From Nitrospirota bacterium (lineage in GTDB: Bacteria; Nitrospirota; Nitrospiria; Nitrospirales; Nitrospiraceae), in NCBI GenBank assembly GCA_016201805.1, contig JACQCB010000127.1:1-13948 (forward strand): a stretch of DNA of 13,948 nucleotides, written 5' to 3'. The position numbers and the translations under genes were made by a program. The notes under the pieces are model-generated. The model was not told where the DNA came from. It searched no databases and saw nothing but the letters and a program-made list of their open reading frames with translations. Shown in pieces: positions 6,093 through 13,628 of the stretch; position 1 is the first letter of the stretch, and the number at the start of each line of letters is the position of its first letter.

Positions 6093-6971
6093 ATGAAGAT
6101 GACCGCATGGATTGATGCGTGGCGAAACGCCACCGTGGCGATCGGCCAGATTTACCGGGCCGAGGTGAAACAGCCGGACGGGAGGACCGTCAAGAAGAAG
6201 CTGTTTGTCGTCGTGGGGACCGGAGTGATCTTCGGCTTGCGGGGAGAGCCGAACGAGACACGTTGGCTGGTCACGGCCAAACACGTCTTTCGGGACCCCG
6301 CCGAGCATTGGGAGCCGGACCGCCTGTACCTTCGCTTCTCCTGGTGCGACGACCAGCCGGTCGATGAGTATTTCGGCGTCCCCGTCGATCTCCGCAAGGG
6401 AGGCCGGCGGCGGTGGATCGCCCATCCCGACAGGAATGTCGATCTGGCCTGTCTGCCGCTGGTCCTGACTCGTGAGCGGACCGGGATAGCCGTGGCCCCC
6501 GGCGTGAGGCTCGGAGACTTCGCCTCAGCGGAGGATATCTACGAAAGCGCGCCGGTCGTCGTCCTCGGCTATCCCGGCGCGGTGGGGCCCCATTTCTGGT
6601 CCCGCGCCATCGTGCGACAGGGCATCGTGTCGTGGGTCTCGCCCGCCAAACCGCAGGCCGAGGTGTTTTTGATCGACAGCAACGTCTTCCCCGGCAACAG
6701 CGGCGGACCGGTGTTCAAGCTGCCGTCGGGAACCGATCGACAGGGCCGCTTCGCGGCCGGCAGGAAAGTGGGCTTGTTGGGGATCGTGACACAAGCCAGG
6801 ATTCAAAAGCTCCCGCTCATTGCCGGAGGGAAAGAATTGGAGGTCCAACTGAAAGGCAAGAAACGACCCGAAACCCTCTTTGTGCCGAGTTTTGTCGGCC
6901 TGGGCGTCGTCGAGCCGGCCTTCCGGGTCAAACAACTGCTCACTGCGGCGGCCAAGTCTCGCAAGCGATGA
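6093..6971 (+). CDS. Trypsin-like serine protease without signal peptide
   Basis: This 292-residue protein is one trypsin-fold domain. H64 (TAKHVF), D117 (RNVDLACLPL) and S203 (FPGNSGGPVF) form a complete triad. LGYPGAVGPHFWSRAIVRQGIVS (158-180) matches the segment before the serine in S1-type peptidases. There is no PDZ domain and no hydrophobic leader; the N-terminus MKMTAWIDAWRNA is not a Sec signal. It is therefore probably cytoplasmic unless exported another way. An insert between the catalytic Asp and Ser is modest, and a basic tail (AAAKSRKR) ends the chain. AAGGAA lies 11 bases before the ATG. It follows the mlaC-like gene after 5 bases. Its position suggests a shared stress role; the substrate is unknown. 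Confidence 0.82.
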   Translation: MKMTAWIDAWRNATVAIGQIYRAEVKQPDGRTVKKKLFVVVGTGVIFGLRGEPNETRWLVTAKHVFRDPAEHWEPDRLYLRFSWCDDQPVDEYFGVPVDLRKGGRRRWIAHPDRNVDLACLPLVLTRERTGIAVAPGVRLGDFASAEDIYESAPVVVLGYPGAVGPHFWSRAIVRQGIVSWVSPAKPQAEVFLIDSNVFPGNSGGPVFKLPSGTDRQGRFAAGRKVGLLGIVTQARIQKLPLIAGGKELEVQLKGKKRPETLFVPSFVGLGVVEPAFRVKQLLTAAAKSRKR

Positions 6972-7045
6972 AAAGACTCAGGACGTGGACGGAGGCTCTC
7001 TGGTGCCGTGACCGTTGCATCAACACCAATCCGCCCTGTCCATTC

Positions 7046-8506
7046 CTACCAACCCAGTTGCCACTGATGTCCCTTCTGCAGAAGGAGCCGATCGGCCTCG
7101 TCCGGCCCCCAGGTACCGGCCGTGTAGAAGTGGATGGGCATCGTTCCCTTCAGGAGCGGGCTATACAGTCGCCACGCCGACTCCGTGAAATCCGCGCTGA
7201 CAAAGAGCGTCTGATCCCCCGTCAGCACGTCGCTGAGAAGCGTTTCATAGGCTTCCGGGAGAGGCCCAAAGGCTTTCTCGTAGGCGAAGTGCAGCGCATG
7301 CGGGCTCAGCTGGAAGGGCCGCCCAGGATTTTTGACTGAAAAGCAGAGCGAAAATCCCTCGCTCGGTTGCAACGTGATCAGGAGCATATTGGGACGAATG
7401 CTGCCCGGCACGAGGGACCGGAACAGATGTGTGGGGGCGTCGCGGAAAATGACCGCGATCTGCGTCAATTTTCGCGGAAGCCGCTTCCCCGTCCGCAGGT
7501 AAAACGGGACCCCCTGCCAGCGCCAGTTGTGAATCTCCATCTTCATGGCCACGTAGGTTTCGGTGGTCGAATCCGCCGGCACGCCGGGCTCCTCGCGGTA
7601 GCCGGGAATAGGATGGTCCTTGATCTGCCACGACGTATATTGCCCGAAGACCACGTCCTCGGTGGAGATCGGCGTGATGGAATGGAGGGCTTTGAGTTTT
7701 TCATTGCGGATCGCGTCGGCCTCGAACGCGACCGGAACTTCCATCGCGACGACCGTCATCAGTTGGGTGAGATGGTTCTGCACCATGTCTCGGAACGCCC
7801 CGCTGCCCTGGTAATAGGCGCCGCGATGCTCGACGCCGAGATCCTCCGCCACGGTGATCTGGACGCTCTCCACCTTGTCCCGGTTCCAGAGCGATTCAAA
7901 GATCGGATTCGCGAAGCGGAAGGCGAGCATATTCTGCACGGTTTCCTTCCCCAGGTAATGATCGATGCGATAGACCTGGGATTCGTCGAAATAGCGATGG
8001 AGCAAGGTGTTCAGCGCGCGCGCCGACGGGAAGTCGTGCCCAAAGGGCTTTTCGATGACGATCCGCGCCCACCCATGACTACGCGTCACACCGGCTTCAC
8101 CCAGTCCCTCGATCGTGCCGGGCAAGGAAGTGGGCGGCAAGGCCAGGTACAACACGCGGTTGCCGGGCAAGTGGCGCTGTCGCTCCAGCGCCCCGATGTA
8201 TTCCACCAACGTCTCATAATCCTTCGGGCTGCCTTGTTTGAGACTCTGGTAGTAGAGGCAGGTGTCGCACCAGCGGCGGAGCTCCTTGTCGTCATGGGAA
8301 CCGACCGCTTGCAGCGCCTCGTAGACCCCGGCCCGAAATTCCTTCAGGTCCATGTCAGGCAGCGCAGCCCCCACCACGAGGGCATCGTCGCTCAAGACTC
8401 CCTGACTTCGTAACCGGTAGAGGGCGGGAAGCAATTTGCGGCGCGTGAGATCGCCGGTCGCACCCAAAATGATAAAGACGTGCGGAGCAACGGATTGGTC
8501 GGACAT
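7046..8506 (-). CDS. zwf: Glucose-6-phosphate 1-dehydrogenase
   Basis: The enzyme oxidises glucose 6-phosphate to 6-phosphogluconolactone and makes NADPH, the entry step of the oxidative pentose phosphate pathway. With the start at 8506 the protein has 486 residues, normal for the family. It shows the coenzyme fold GATGDLTRRKL (15-25), EKPFG (152-156), the active-site RIDHYLGKE (180-188, with H183 and K187) and GAFRDMVQNHLTQL (236-249), which carries the general-base histidine H245. The ATG at 8506 has GGGGGTG just upstream. An in-frame ATG at 8518 adds four residues but has no ribosome site. No gnd, pgl or opcA is adjacent. It lies 249 bases downstream of the lipoprotein gene on the same strand, so read-through is possible, but its own promoter is more likely. 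Confidence 0.95.
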   Translation of the reverse strand: MSDQSVAPHVFIILGATGDLTRRKLLPALYRLRSQGVLSDDALVVGAALPDMDLKEFRAGVYEALQAVGSHDDKELRRWCDTCLYYQSLKQGSPKDYETLVEYIGALERQRHLPGNRVLYLALPPTSLPGTIEGLGEAGVTRSHGWARIVIEKPFGHDFPSARALNTLLHRYFDESQVYRIDHYLGKETVQNMLAFRFANPIFESLWNRDKVESVQITVAEDLGVEHRGAYYQGSGAFRDMVQNHLTQLMTVVAMEVPVAFEADAIRNEKLKALHSITPISTEDVVFGQYTSWQIKDHPIPGYREEPGVPADSTTETYVAMKMEIHNWRWQGVPFYLRTGKRLPRKLTQIAVIFRDAPTHLFRSLVPGSIRPNMLLITLQPSEGFSLCFSVKNPGRPFQLSPHALHFAYEKAFGPLPEAYETLLSDVLTGDQTLFVSADFTESAWRLYSPLLKGTMPIHFYTAGTWGPDEADRLLLQKGHQWQLGW

Positions 8507-8755
8507 CAGCACCCCCATCGATAGGCACAGACCACAGCCCTGTCATTCCCGATCACGATGCGAGCATAAGCCAAACCTTGAGAAAAATCGACTGATGCCC
8601 GTGAAATTGAAAAACAGGTTTTTTGAGGGAGGGGACGAGCAAGGACCATCCCACGACGGTCGCAGGTCAGCGCAAGGAGGCTTCGGCCATGTTTTCGAGA
8701 GCGCGGGCTGAGCGCTTTGCGTTCTTGGCGTACAAGCGAGACCAGGCGGGGCGCC

Positions 8756-9364
8756 TCAGGGCGCCGGCTTCGCTTCGGTTTCCATGCGGGCCGCGCGCCT
8801 GAGCTGCATCGCAAAGCTTCCCCTGGTCAAGGCCCAGAACGTGGAAATCGGAAGGCCCGCTTCGCGGAGGGCTCGGGCACTGTATTGATGACACTGATGC
8901 AACAGATGGTAGGAGCGGGTCGCGGGATAGAACCTGCTGGTCCCGACCGTGACGATCGGCTCAGGCGAGGCGATCGAGGCTTGCAAATACCGGCGCAGGC
9001 GGCGATAGCCCTCTTCGCTGACTCGAAAGGTAAACCGGTCCGAAGGGGGCTGCGGTGTCCGCTCAGCCCACACATGGTCATGCAGCCCGACTTCGACGAC
9101 AGCGGGAGTCGGCCAGAACAATGCCCGCAGGACCCCGCCGATCCCCTGGCGACCCTCGAGGTACCAGGCTTGCTCGGCATAGCCCCACTCTTCGACGGGC
9201 TGAGTCGCCTCTTGCGGGAAGGCGATCATGGCATGCCAGGTATCGAGCGACACGACGATGGTGTGGGTTGGGGCTCCCTTCTCAGGAGGCCAGAGCTCGG
9301 GCACCGGACCGGCGCAGCCGCAGAGGAGCAGGCCGAGGACGATCCAGAGACGCGCCACGGTCAC
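8756..9364 (-). CDS. DUF2459-like lipoprotein
   Basis: The 202-residue product begins with a short basic end and a hydrophobic run (LWIVLGLLLCGCAG), with a lipobox-like LCGC placing the lipidated cysteine at C17. Segments resembling the DUF2459 family are HTIVVSLDTWHAMIAFP (34-50), EEWGYAEQAWYL (58-69) and CHQYSARALREAGLP (158-172), the last in the place where the family carries a conserved Cys/Asn-Trp-like motif. The biochemical role of this family is unknown; its layout recalls papain-like NlpC folds. The start is GTG at 9364, which overlaps the TGA of the upstream universal stress gene in a GTGA, so translation is coupled. It should be anchored in the envelope. Family assignment is by motif memory only. 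Confidence 0.7.
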   Translation of the reverse strand: MTVARLWIVLGLLLCGCAGPVPELWPPEKGAPTHTIVVSLDTWHAMIAFPQEATQPVEEWGYAEQAWYLEGRQGIGGVLRALFWPTPAVVEVGLHDHVWAERTPQPPSDRFTFRVSEEGYRRLRRYLQASIASPEPIVTVGTSRFYPATRSYHLLHQCHQYSARALREAGLPISTFWALTRGSFAMQLRRAARMETEAKPAP

Positions 9365-10263
9365 CCCGCTCGTCCCCGCACGATGAGCACCGAGCAGGGC
9401 GCGTACTTGAGAATCCCCTCCGAAACGCTTCCGAGCAGCAGCCGATCCGTTCCCGTCAGCCCCCTGGACCCGACCGCCACGAGGTCGGCTCGATTCCGCC
9501 CGGCATACTCGATGATCGTCTGACTGGGGAAGCCCGCCAACACGTCCGTCGTGACCGCACAGCCCTCTTTTAAAAACGCCTCGCGAAACGCCGCCACGAT
9601 CCGGCTTGCCTGCTCCTCGAGCGGTTTGGTCAACGCGTCGATCTGCGGCTGAGGCAGGACACGCGCCGCCAGGTCCGTCACGACCGGCGCGACGACCGAC
9701 AGCACGGTCAGATGGGCCGATTCCGGAAGGAAGCAGGTACGCAGAAACTCGGCGGCCTTCTTGGCATGTTTGGAGCCGTCCGCCGCCAGGACCACCCGCG
9801 CGATCTGCGACAGCCGACGCTTGACCACCAGGACGGGACAGGAGGCGAGCGACACCACCTTCCGTGACACGCTGCCCAGCAGGAAGCTACGGATGTCGCT
9901 GAGCCCTTGGGACCCGACCATCACGAGGTCCACACGCCGTCGGCCGGCTTGCCGGACGATCGTCTCGGCGACTGGTCCATGTGCCAACACGGTGCGAATG
10001 GCGGTGCGCGGCGCGGTGGCCGACTGACTCAAGGCCGCCGCCGCGGTCGCGGCCATACGCTGGAGCAGCTTGTCGGCTTCGCGATCCACCGAAACCAGCG
10101 ACGCCCTCACGCGCGCCTTGTCCGCCCGCGCGGACGACAGCAAACCGGTTTCCACCACGTGGAGCAGCACGACCTCGTTGAGCCCCTGCCCTACCAGCGA
10201 GGCCAGCGCTTCCACCGCCCGATGCGAAAACTCGGAACCATCCACCGCACAGAGTATCTTCAT
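9361..10263 (-). CDS. Universal stress protein with two UspA domains
   Basis: The 300-residue product is two UspA domains in tandem. Each carries the ATP-binding pattern G-x2-G-x9-G-S: G117-SQ-G120 to G130-S131 in the first and G265-SR-G268 to G278-S279 in the second. Both begin with a strand ending in an acidic residue (VDGS near 8, ADGS near 161). UspA proteins bind ATP and are induced by starvation, oxidative and other stresses; this is a cytoplasmic protein. The ATG at 10263 is chosen because GGTGGAG lies 6 bases upstream. An in-frame GTG at 10275 would overlap that site. A promoter-like pair is 30-50 bases upstream. It overlaps the lipoprotein gene downstream by 4 bases and diverges from the FHA-protease gene. 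Confidence 0.93.
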   Translation of the reverse strand: MKILCAVDGSEFSHRAVEALASLVGQGLNEVVLLHVVETGLLSSARADKARVRASLVSVDREADKLLQRMAATAAAALSQSATAPRTAIRTVLAHGPVAETIVRQAGRRRVDLVMVGSQGLSDIRSFLLGSVSRKVVSLASCPVLVVKRRLSQIARVVLAADGSKHAKKAAEFLRTCFLPESAHLTVLSVVAPVVTDLAARVLPQPQIDALTKPLEEQASRIVAAFREAFLKEGCAVTTDVLAGFPSQTIIEYAGRNRADLVAVGSRGLTGTDRLLLGSVSEGILKYAPCSVLIVRGRAG

Positions 10264-10292
10264 GTTGCACTCCACCCTCAGGGTTCCGCCAC

Positions 10293-10320
10293 TCTATAGG
10301 AGCCGGGCCCGCTTTTCAAA
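10293..10320 (-). promoter_or_regulatory. Candidate sigma-70 promoter for the minus-strand USP operon
   Basis: On the minus strand TTTGAA (10320-10315) and TATAGA (10298-10293) are 16 bases apart. They leave a leader of about 20-25 bases before the ATG at 10263, with GGTGGAG in it. Spacing is one base short of ideal. Confidence 0.4.
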
Positions 10321-10409
10321 GAGAATGTGGCCGGTCACAGACGCGCCGGACAGGACGGGACGGCCAGCGCTTGACGCTCATCGGCATCGGTGCTATGGGT
10401 GGCTCCGTG

Positions 10410-12077
10410 ATGAAGATGATGCTCTACCATCTGACCGGCAGTTTGCAAGGCCGGAGGCAGTACTTCGACACCGATTCGATCAGCTTCGGCATCGGCGAGC
10501 ACTGCGGCATCGTGTTCGACGCCGTGAAAGACGCGGCGGTCTGTCCCGTACACGCCGAGCTGGCCGTCGAGGATCAGACGCCGATCCTCCGCGACCGCAG
10601 TGGTCGGCAGGCGCTCCTGGTCAATGGGAAACGAACCGACGAAGCCTCCTTGCAGGACGGCGACTTGATCCAGTTCGGCGAGGGGGGGCCGCTGGTCCGT
10701 TTCCGCCTCCTCTCCGATGGAAACCCGGAAGCCAAGCCGTGGCAGCACATCGTCGCCGATTCCCGCGACATCGTGGTGCGCATGCCCCATGCCCGTTACA
10801 CGTCCCCCTTCTACCTGGCGCGTCACGTCCTAGCCGATGTCACCCGCTACGGCTCGCTGACCGCCAAGCTCGTGGCTGCGGGGCTCCTCTTGATCCCCCT
10901 CGCGATCGCGGCCGCGCTGGGCCTGGCCGCCTACTATCAGTACCAGGCGGCTGGAGCCTCCGAGCGGAAGATGGCCGAACTCATGAGCCGGATCGAGACC
11001 GGACGCCTCACCCGTGCCGAGATGGAGCAGCGCATCGAGTTGGAACGGCACAGCGTCGCCGAGCTTCGGCAAGCGCACGAAGCGTTGGTGGGCAAACTGA
11101 ACGCCGCCCTCAAGGAGCAAGAAGCCTCCCGCCAATCCCGGCAAGAGATCCAGGCAATCCGCCGCCAATTGATCGCGCTGGAATCCTCGCAGCGGTTCGC
11201 GGAAGAGATCGTCCGTCGGTTCGAAAACGGCGTCGGCTTGCTGCAGGGCGGTTACGGCTTCAAGGAGAAGGACACCGGCCGGCCGCTCCGCTATCAAGGG
11301 CTTGACCCATCGGGAAACCCGCTCCGCGACAAGGACGGAAACGCCCTCGTGACGGTGGAAGGCTCGACACCCCCCGTCGTGATCTACTACGCGGGCACCG
11401 GCTTCCTCGTCGATCAGGCCGGGACGATCGTCACCAATCGCCACATGGTCCGGATGTGGGAAACCTATGAACCGGCACAAGAAGCCATCGCCGCGGGCTT
11501 TGTGCCAGACCTCCTCTTGCTTCGTGTGTTCTTTCCGGACAACCCCGCCCCCTATAAACTCGACGTGCTCCGGGTCTCGGAACAGGCTGACCTGGCCCTG
11601 CTACGGACCGACCGAGTCCCGGTCGGTGCGACGCCGCTCCCCTTGCTCACGGCGGGGGACCAGCCTCAAGCAGGCGAACCGGTCGTGGTCCTCAGCTATC
11701 CGGGCAGCTTCGACAGCATCCTGGGCCGCTTGGCCGGACCGATCAGCGAAGAGATCCTCCACGAAGCCGATGCGGACCCAGTCAAACTCGCCGACGCGCT
11801 CGCCCGACGCCGCCTGGTCAGTCCCCTGGCCACGCAGGGCCATGTGGCGGATGTTTCACCAGAAATCATCACTTTTGAAGCCACCTCCTCCGGCGGGAGC
11901 AGCGGGAGCCCGGTGTTCGACAGGACGGGACAGGTAATCGCGATCAACCGCGCCGGCTTGCGGAAGGCCGGCGGGCTCAACGTCGGCCTGCCGAGCCGGC
12001 TTGCCGGAGACCTGTTGAACGCGGAGCACGGAACGCCGGCGCAACGGCAGACCGCCGACGCGCCGATGCGGCCCTGA
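10410..12077 (+). CDS. FHA domain / transmembrane / coiled-coil / trypsin-like protease
   Basis: The 555-residue product has four parts. Residues about 17-99 resemble an FHA domain: GIGEHCGIVF, a CPVHAEL (H48) in place of SRxH, LLVNGKR (N72-G73) and LQDGDLIQFGEGG. The arginine that usually follows the first glycine is missing, so phosphothreonine binding is doubtful. Residues about 151-178 are one hydrophobic segment (KLVAAGLLLIPLAIAAALGL). Residues about 184-272 are a charged heptad-like coiled coil rich in E, R, Q and L. Residues about 320-537 are a trypsin fold with H345 (TNRHMV), D394 (QADLALLRTD) and S498 (GGSSGSPVF). The likely layout is cytoplasmic FHA and periplasmic protease. The ATG at 10410 follows GGGTGG; in-frame TTG 10371 and ATG 10395 are alternatives. 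A universal stress gene follows after 23 bases. Confidence 0.83.
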   Translation: MKMMLYHLTGSLQGRRQYFDTDSISFGIGEHCGIVFDAVKDAAVCPVHAELAVEDQTPILRDRSGRQALLVNGKRTDEASLQDGDLIQFGEGGPLVRFRLLSDGNPEAKPWQHIVADSRDIVVRMPHARYTSPFYLARHVLADVTRYGSLTAKLVAAGLLLIPLAIAAALGLAAYYQYQAAGASERKMAELMSRIETGRLTRAEMEQRIELERHSVAELRQAHEALVGKLNAALKEQEASRQSRQEIQAIRRQLIALESSQRFAEEIVRRFENGVGLLQGGYGFKEKDTGRPLRYQGLDPSGNPLRDKDGNALVTVEGSTPPVVIYYAGTGFLVDQAGTIVTNRHMVRMWETYEPAQEAIAAGFVPDLLLLRVFFPDNPAPYKLDVLRVSEQADLALLRTDRVPVGATPLPLLTAGDQPQAGEPVVVLSYPGSFDSILGRLAGPISEEILHEADADPVKLADALARRRLVSPLATQGHVADVSPEIITFEATSSGGSSGSPVFDRTGQVIAINRAGLRKAGGLNVGLPSRLAGDLLNAEHGTPAQRQTADAPMRP

Positions 12078-12100
12078 CCACGAAACGACTCGAGGGACCC

Positions 12101-12976
12101 ATGCGCATTGTGCTCGCAGTCGATGCCTCGCCGGATTCCAGAAACGCCGCGCAGATCATCACGCACCTGGCCGAACCTCCAGACCTGGACGTTCTCAATG
12201 TCGTGGACGTGGAAGCGCTGCAACACGCCTTCATTACGCCCGCAATGCCGGCCGACTACTATGAGACCTATCGGAAGGAAGTCTCGGAGCTTGCCGAGCG
12301 GATTCTCCATGAGATGAGGGCCGAGCTGACCCCCTATGCGCGTCAGATCCGCTTGATCGCCGACACCGGGGACGCCGCGGAAAGCATCATCCAGACGGCC
12401 GAAGAATCCGCAGCCCAGCTCGTAATCATGGGACAGCGCGGCATGACCGCGACGCCGACCTTCCTTCTCGGCGGAGTTTCGCAGAAGGTGGCCACCTACG
12501 CGCCCTGCTCCGTGCTGGTGGTCAAGCATTCCGGGGCGGTGCTGGACCGCATCCTGCTGGCTGTGGACGGATCGGATGAAGCGAATAAGGCGGTGGCGTT
12601 TCTGGCCCGCGCGCCGTTTCGGGGACCGATCCGGCTGACGGTCGTGTCGGCCTGGCCTCCCCAACGATCGGAGCCCCTCGTATCCCCCATTCCGCAGCAT
12701 CCCACACCCACGCCTGTCACGAAGTTGGTCCAGGCAAGGGGCGAGGACCTTGTCCGTAACGTCGCCGCCGTGTTCCAAGGCGGGCCCTATGAGGTGGAGA
12801 CTGAATGGTTGCAGGGCGACCCGGCCTTTTCCATTTTGGAATCGGCCGGACGCCATCAGGCACAGATGATCGTCGTCGGCGCGCGAGGGTTGAAAGCCAT
12901 CAAACGGTTCTTTTTGGGAAGCGTCTCCCAGAAAGTGCTTGTCCATGCCCCCTGCTCCGTGCTGATCGTCCGCTGA
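12101..12976 (+). CDS. Universal stress protein with two UspA domains
   Basis: This 291-residue protein is again two UspA domains. The ATP-binding pattern is G111-QR-G114 to G124-G125 in domain 1, where a glycine replaces the usual serine, and G260-AR-G263 to G273-S274 in domain 2. Domain starts are VLAVDASPDS and ILLAVDGSDE. It is related to the minus-strand USP at 9361-10263 but clearly diverged, so it is not a recent copy. GAGGGA lies just before the ATG. It follows the FHA-protease after 23 bases and probably shares its transcript, which suggests that the cytoplasmic USP works with, or is induced alongside, the membrane protease. Its end is only 8 bases from the convergent BCAM0308-like gene. 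Confidence 0.93.
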   Translation: MRIVLAVDASPDSRNAAQIITHLAEPPDLDVLNVVDVEALQHAFITPAMPADYYETYRKEVSELAERILHEMRAELTPYARQIRLIADTGDAAESIIQTAEESAAQLVIMGQRGMTATPTFLLGGVSQKVATYAPCSVLVVKHSGAVLDRILLAVDGSDEANKAVAFLARAPFRGPIRLTVVSAWPPQRSEPLVSPIPQHPTPTPVTKLVQARGEDLVRNVAAVFQGGPYEVETEWLQGDPAFSILESAGRHQAQMIVVGARGLKAIKRFFLGSVSQKVLVHAPCSVLIVR

Positions 12977-12984
12977 TCGCGGAC

Positions 12985-13521
12985 TCAGGCTTCCCGTTCC
13001 CAGACGACCCGCACGAGCTTATCGTGATGCGCCCAGTGGTAATGGCTGGCGCCATGGTACGCCCGCTCCAGTTCACGCCCCAGACGCTGCGCCAGCTTCG
13101 TGCTGGTGGTAAACACGAGCCATTCCTTGCCGGTCTCTTCGATTTTCATGATCCGCCCCAGCGGATTGACCTTCTTGGCTCTGGTTTCTTCCTTGCGCAA
13201 GAGGCCGAGCACATCGCGCCGATGCTCGGAAAGCCCGGGCCAACGCAAAGCCAAGACTCCTTCCGGATAGCGGTCTCGGATCTTGTTGCAGGCCGGGCAG
13301 GTGGTCAGTTTCGGCCGCTTTGCGGCCATCAAATCTTCGTAGGCGGTCTGATCGAACCGCCAGCGTTTCTTTTCGAAAATCGCGTGACAGACATCACACG
13401 CCGCCGGCCCCGTGATCGCGCGCTGGCTCGTATAGGGGTCCGTCTGACGGGGCACGCTCCGACGAGGATTGGACGGCCCCCGCAGCTTCCTCCGGCCTAC
13501 TCCAAGTCTACCTTGTTTCAT
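12985..13521 (-). CDS. BCAM0308-like zinc protein (two CxxC)
   Basis: The 178-residue protein has a very basic N-terminal tail (about 1-30), a CDVCHAIFEKKRW segment (C42, C45), a TTCPACNKIRDRYPEG segment (C75, C78) and an alpha/beta C-terminal part ending VVWEREA. The paired CxxC, the FxKKRW and the CPACxKIRDRxPxG segments recall the BCAM0308 family, sometimes linked to NMD3-like ribosome-export proteins, of unknown role in bacteria. Zinc binding is expected, and the basic tail suggests nucleic acid contact. The ATG at 13521 has GGAGG 10 bases upstream; an in-frame ATG at 13539 with AAGG 5-8 bases upstream is a real alternative. Two related hairpins lie upstream (13556-13672), so its promoter region is unusual. 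Confidence 0.75.
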   Translation of the reverse strand: MKQGRLGVGRRKLRGPSNPRRSVPRQTDPYTSQRAITGPAACDVCHAIFEKKRWRFDQTAYEDLMAAKRPKLTTCPACNKIRDRYPEGVLALRWPGLSEHRRDVLGLLRKEETRAKKVNPLGRIMKIEETGKEWLVFTTSTKLAQRLGRELERAYHGASHYHWAHHDKLVRVVWEREA

Positions 13522-13555
13522 GTTGCGACGAGCCTCCATACCAACCTTGGTTGAG

Positions 13556-13599
13556 CCGCCGCGTTCGATCAAATCGCGGCGGATAGTTACTTTGCCTCC
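13556..13599. repeat. Hairpin repeat unit, copy 1
   Basis: CCGCCGCG (13556-13563) and CGCGGCGG (13575-13582) form a perfect 8-base stem around the 11-base loop TTCGATCAAAT, followed by ATAGTTACTTTGCCTCC (13583-13599). Copy 2 lies 73 bases downstream in the same orientation with a matching loop and tail. It lies in the leader/promoter area of the BCAM0308-like gene. Confidence 0.72.
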
Positions 13600-13628
13600 A
13601 GTAGGCTTAGATTCTTCGCTTGCGTGAA

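Noticed and set aside
6972..7045. Possible terminator between the convergent protease and zwf genes
   Set aside because: Only a weak TGGTG/CACCA pair with a 20-base loop was found, and no T-run.
7367..8413. Long plus-strand open frame opposite zwf
   Set aside because: It is the antisense shadow of a confidently recognised glucose-6-phosphate dehydrogenase and has no motif of its own.
8600..8625. A-run and T-run before zwf as a terminator
   Set aside because: The AAAAAC/GTTTTT arms are only two bases apart, too close to form a loop.
8700..8716. AGCGC/GCGCT hairpin after the lipoprotein gene as a terminator
   Set aside because: Only five pairs and no T-run on the minus strand; not distinguishable from chance.
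10371..10399. TTGACG-N17-TATGGG resembling a promoter for the FHA-protease gene
   Set aside because: It overlaps the possible N-terminal codons and would start transcription within a few bases of the chosen ATG; the -10 match is poor.
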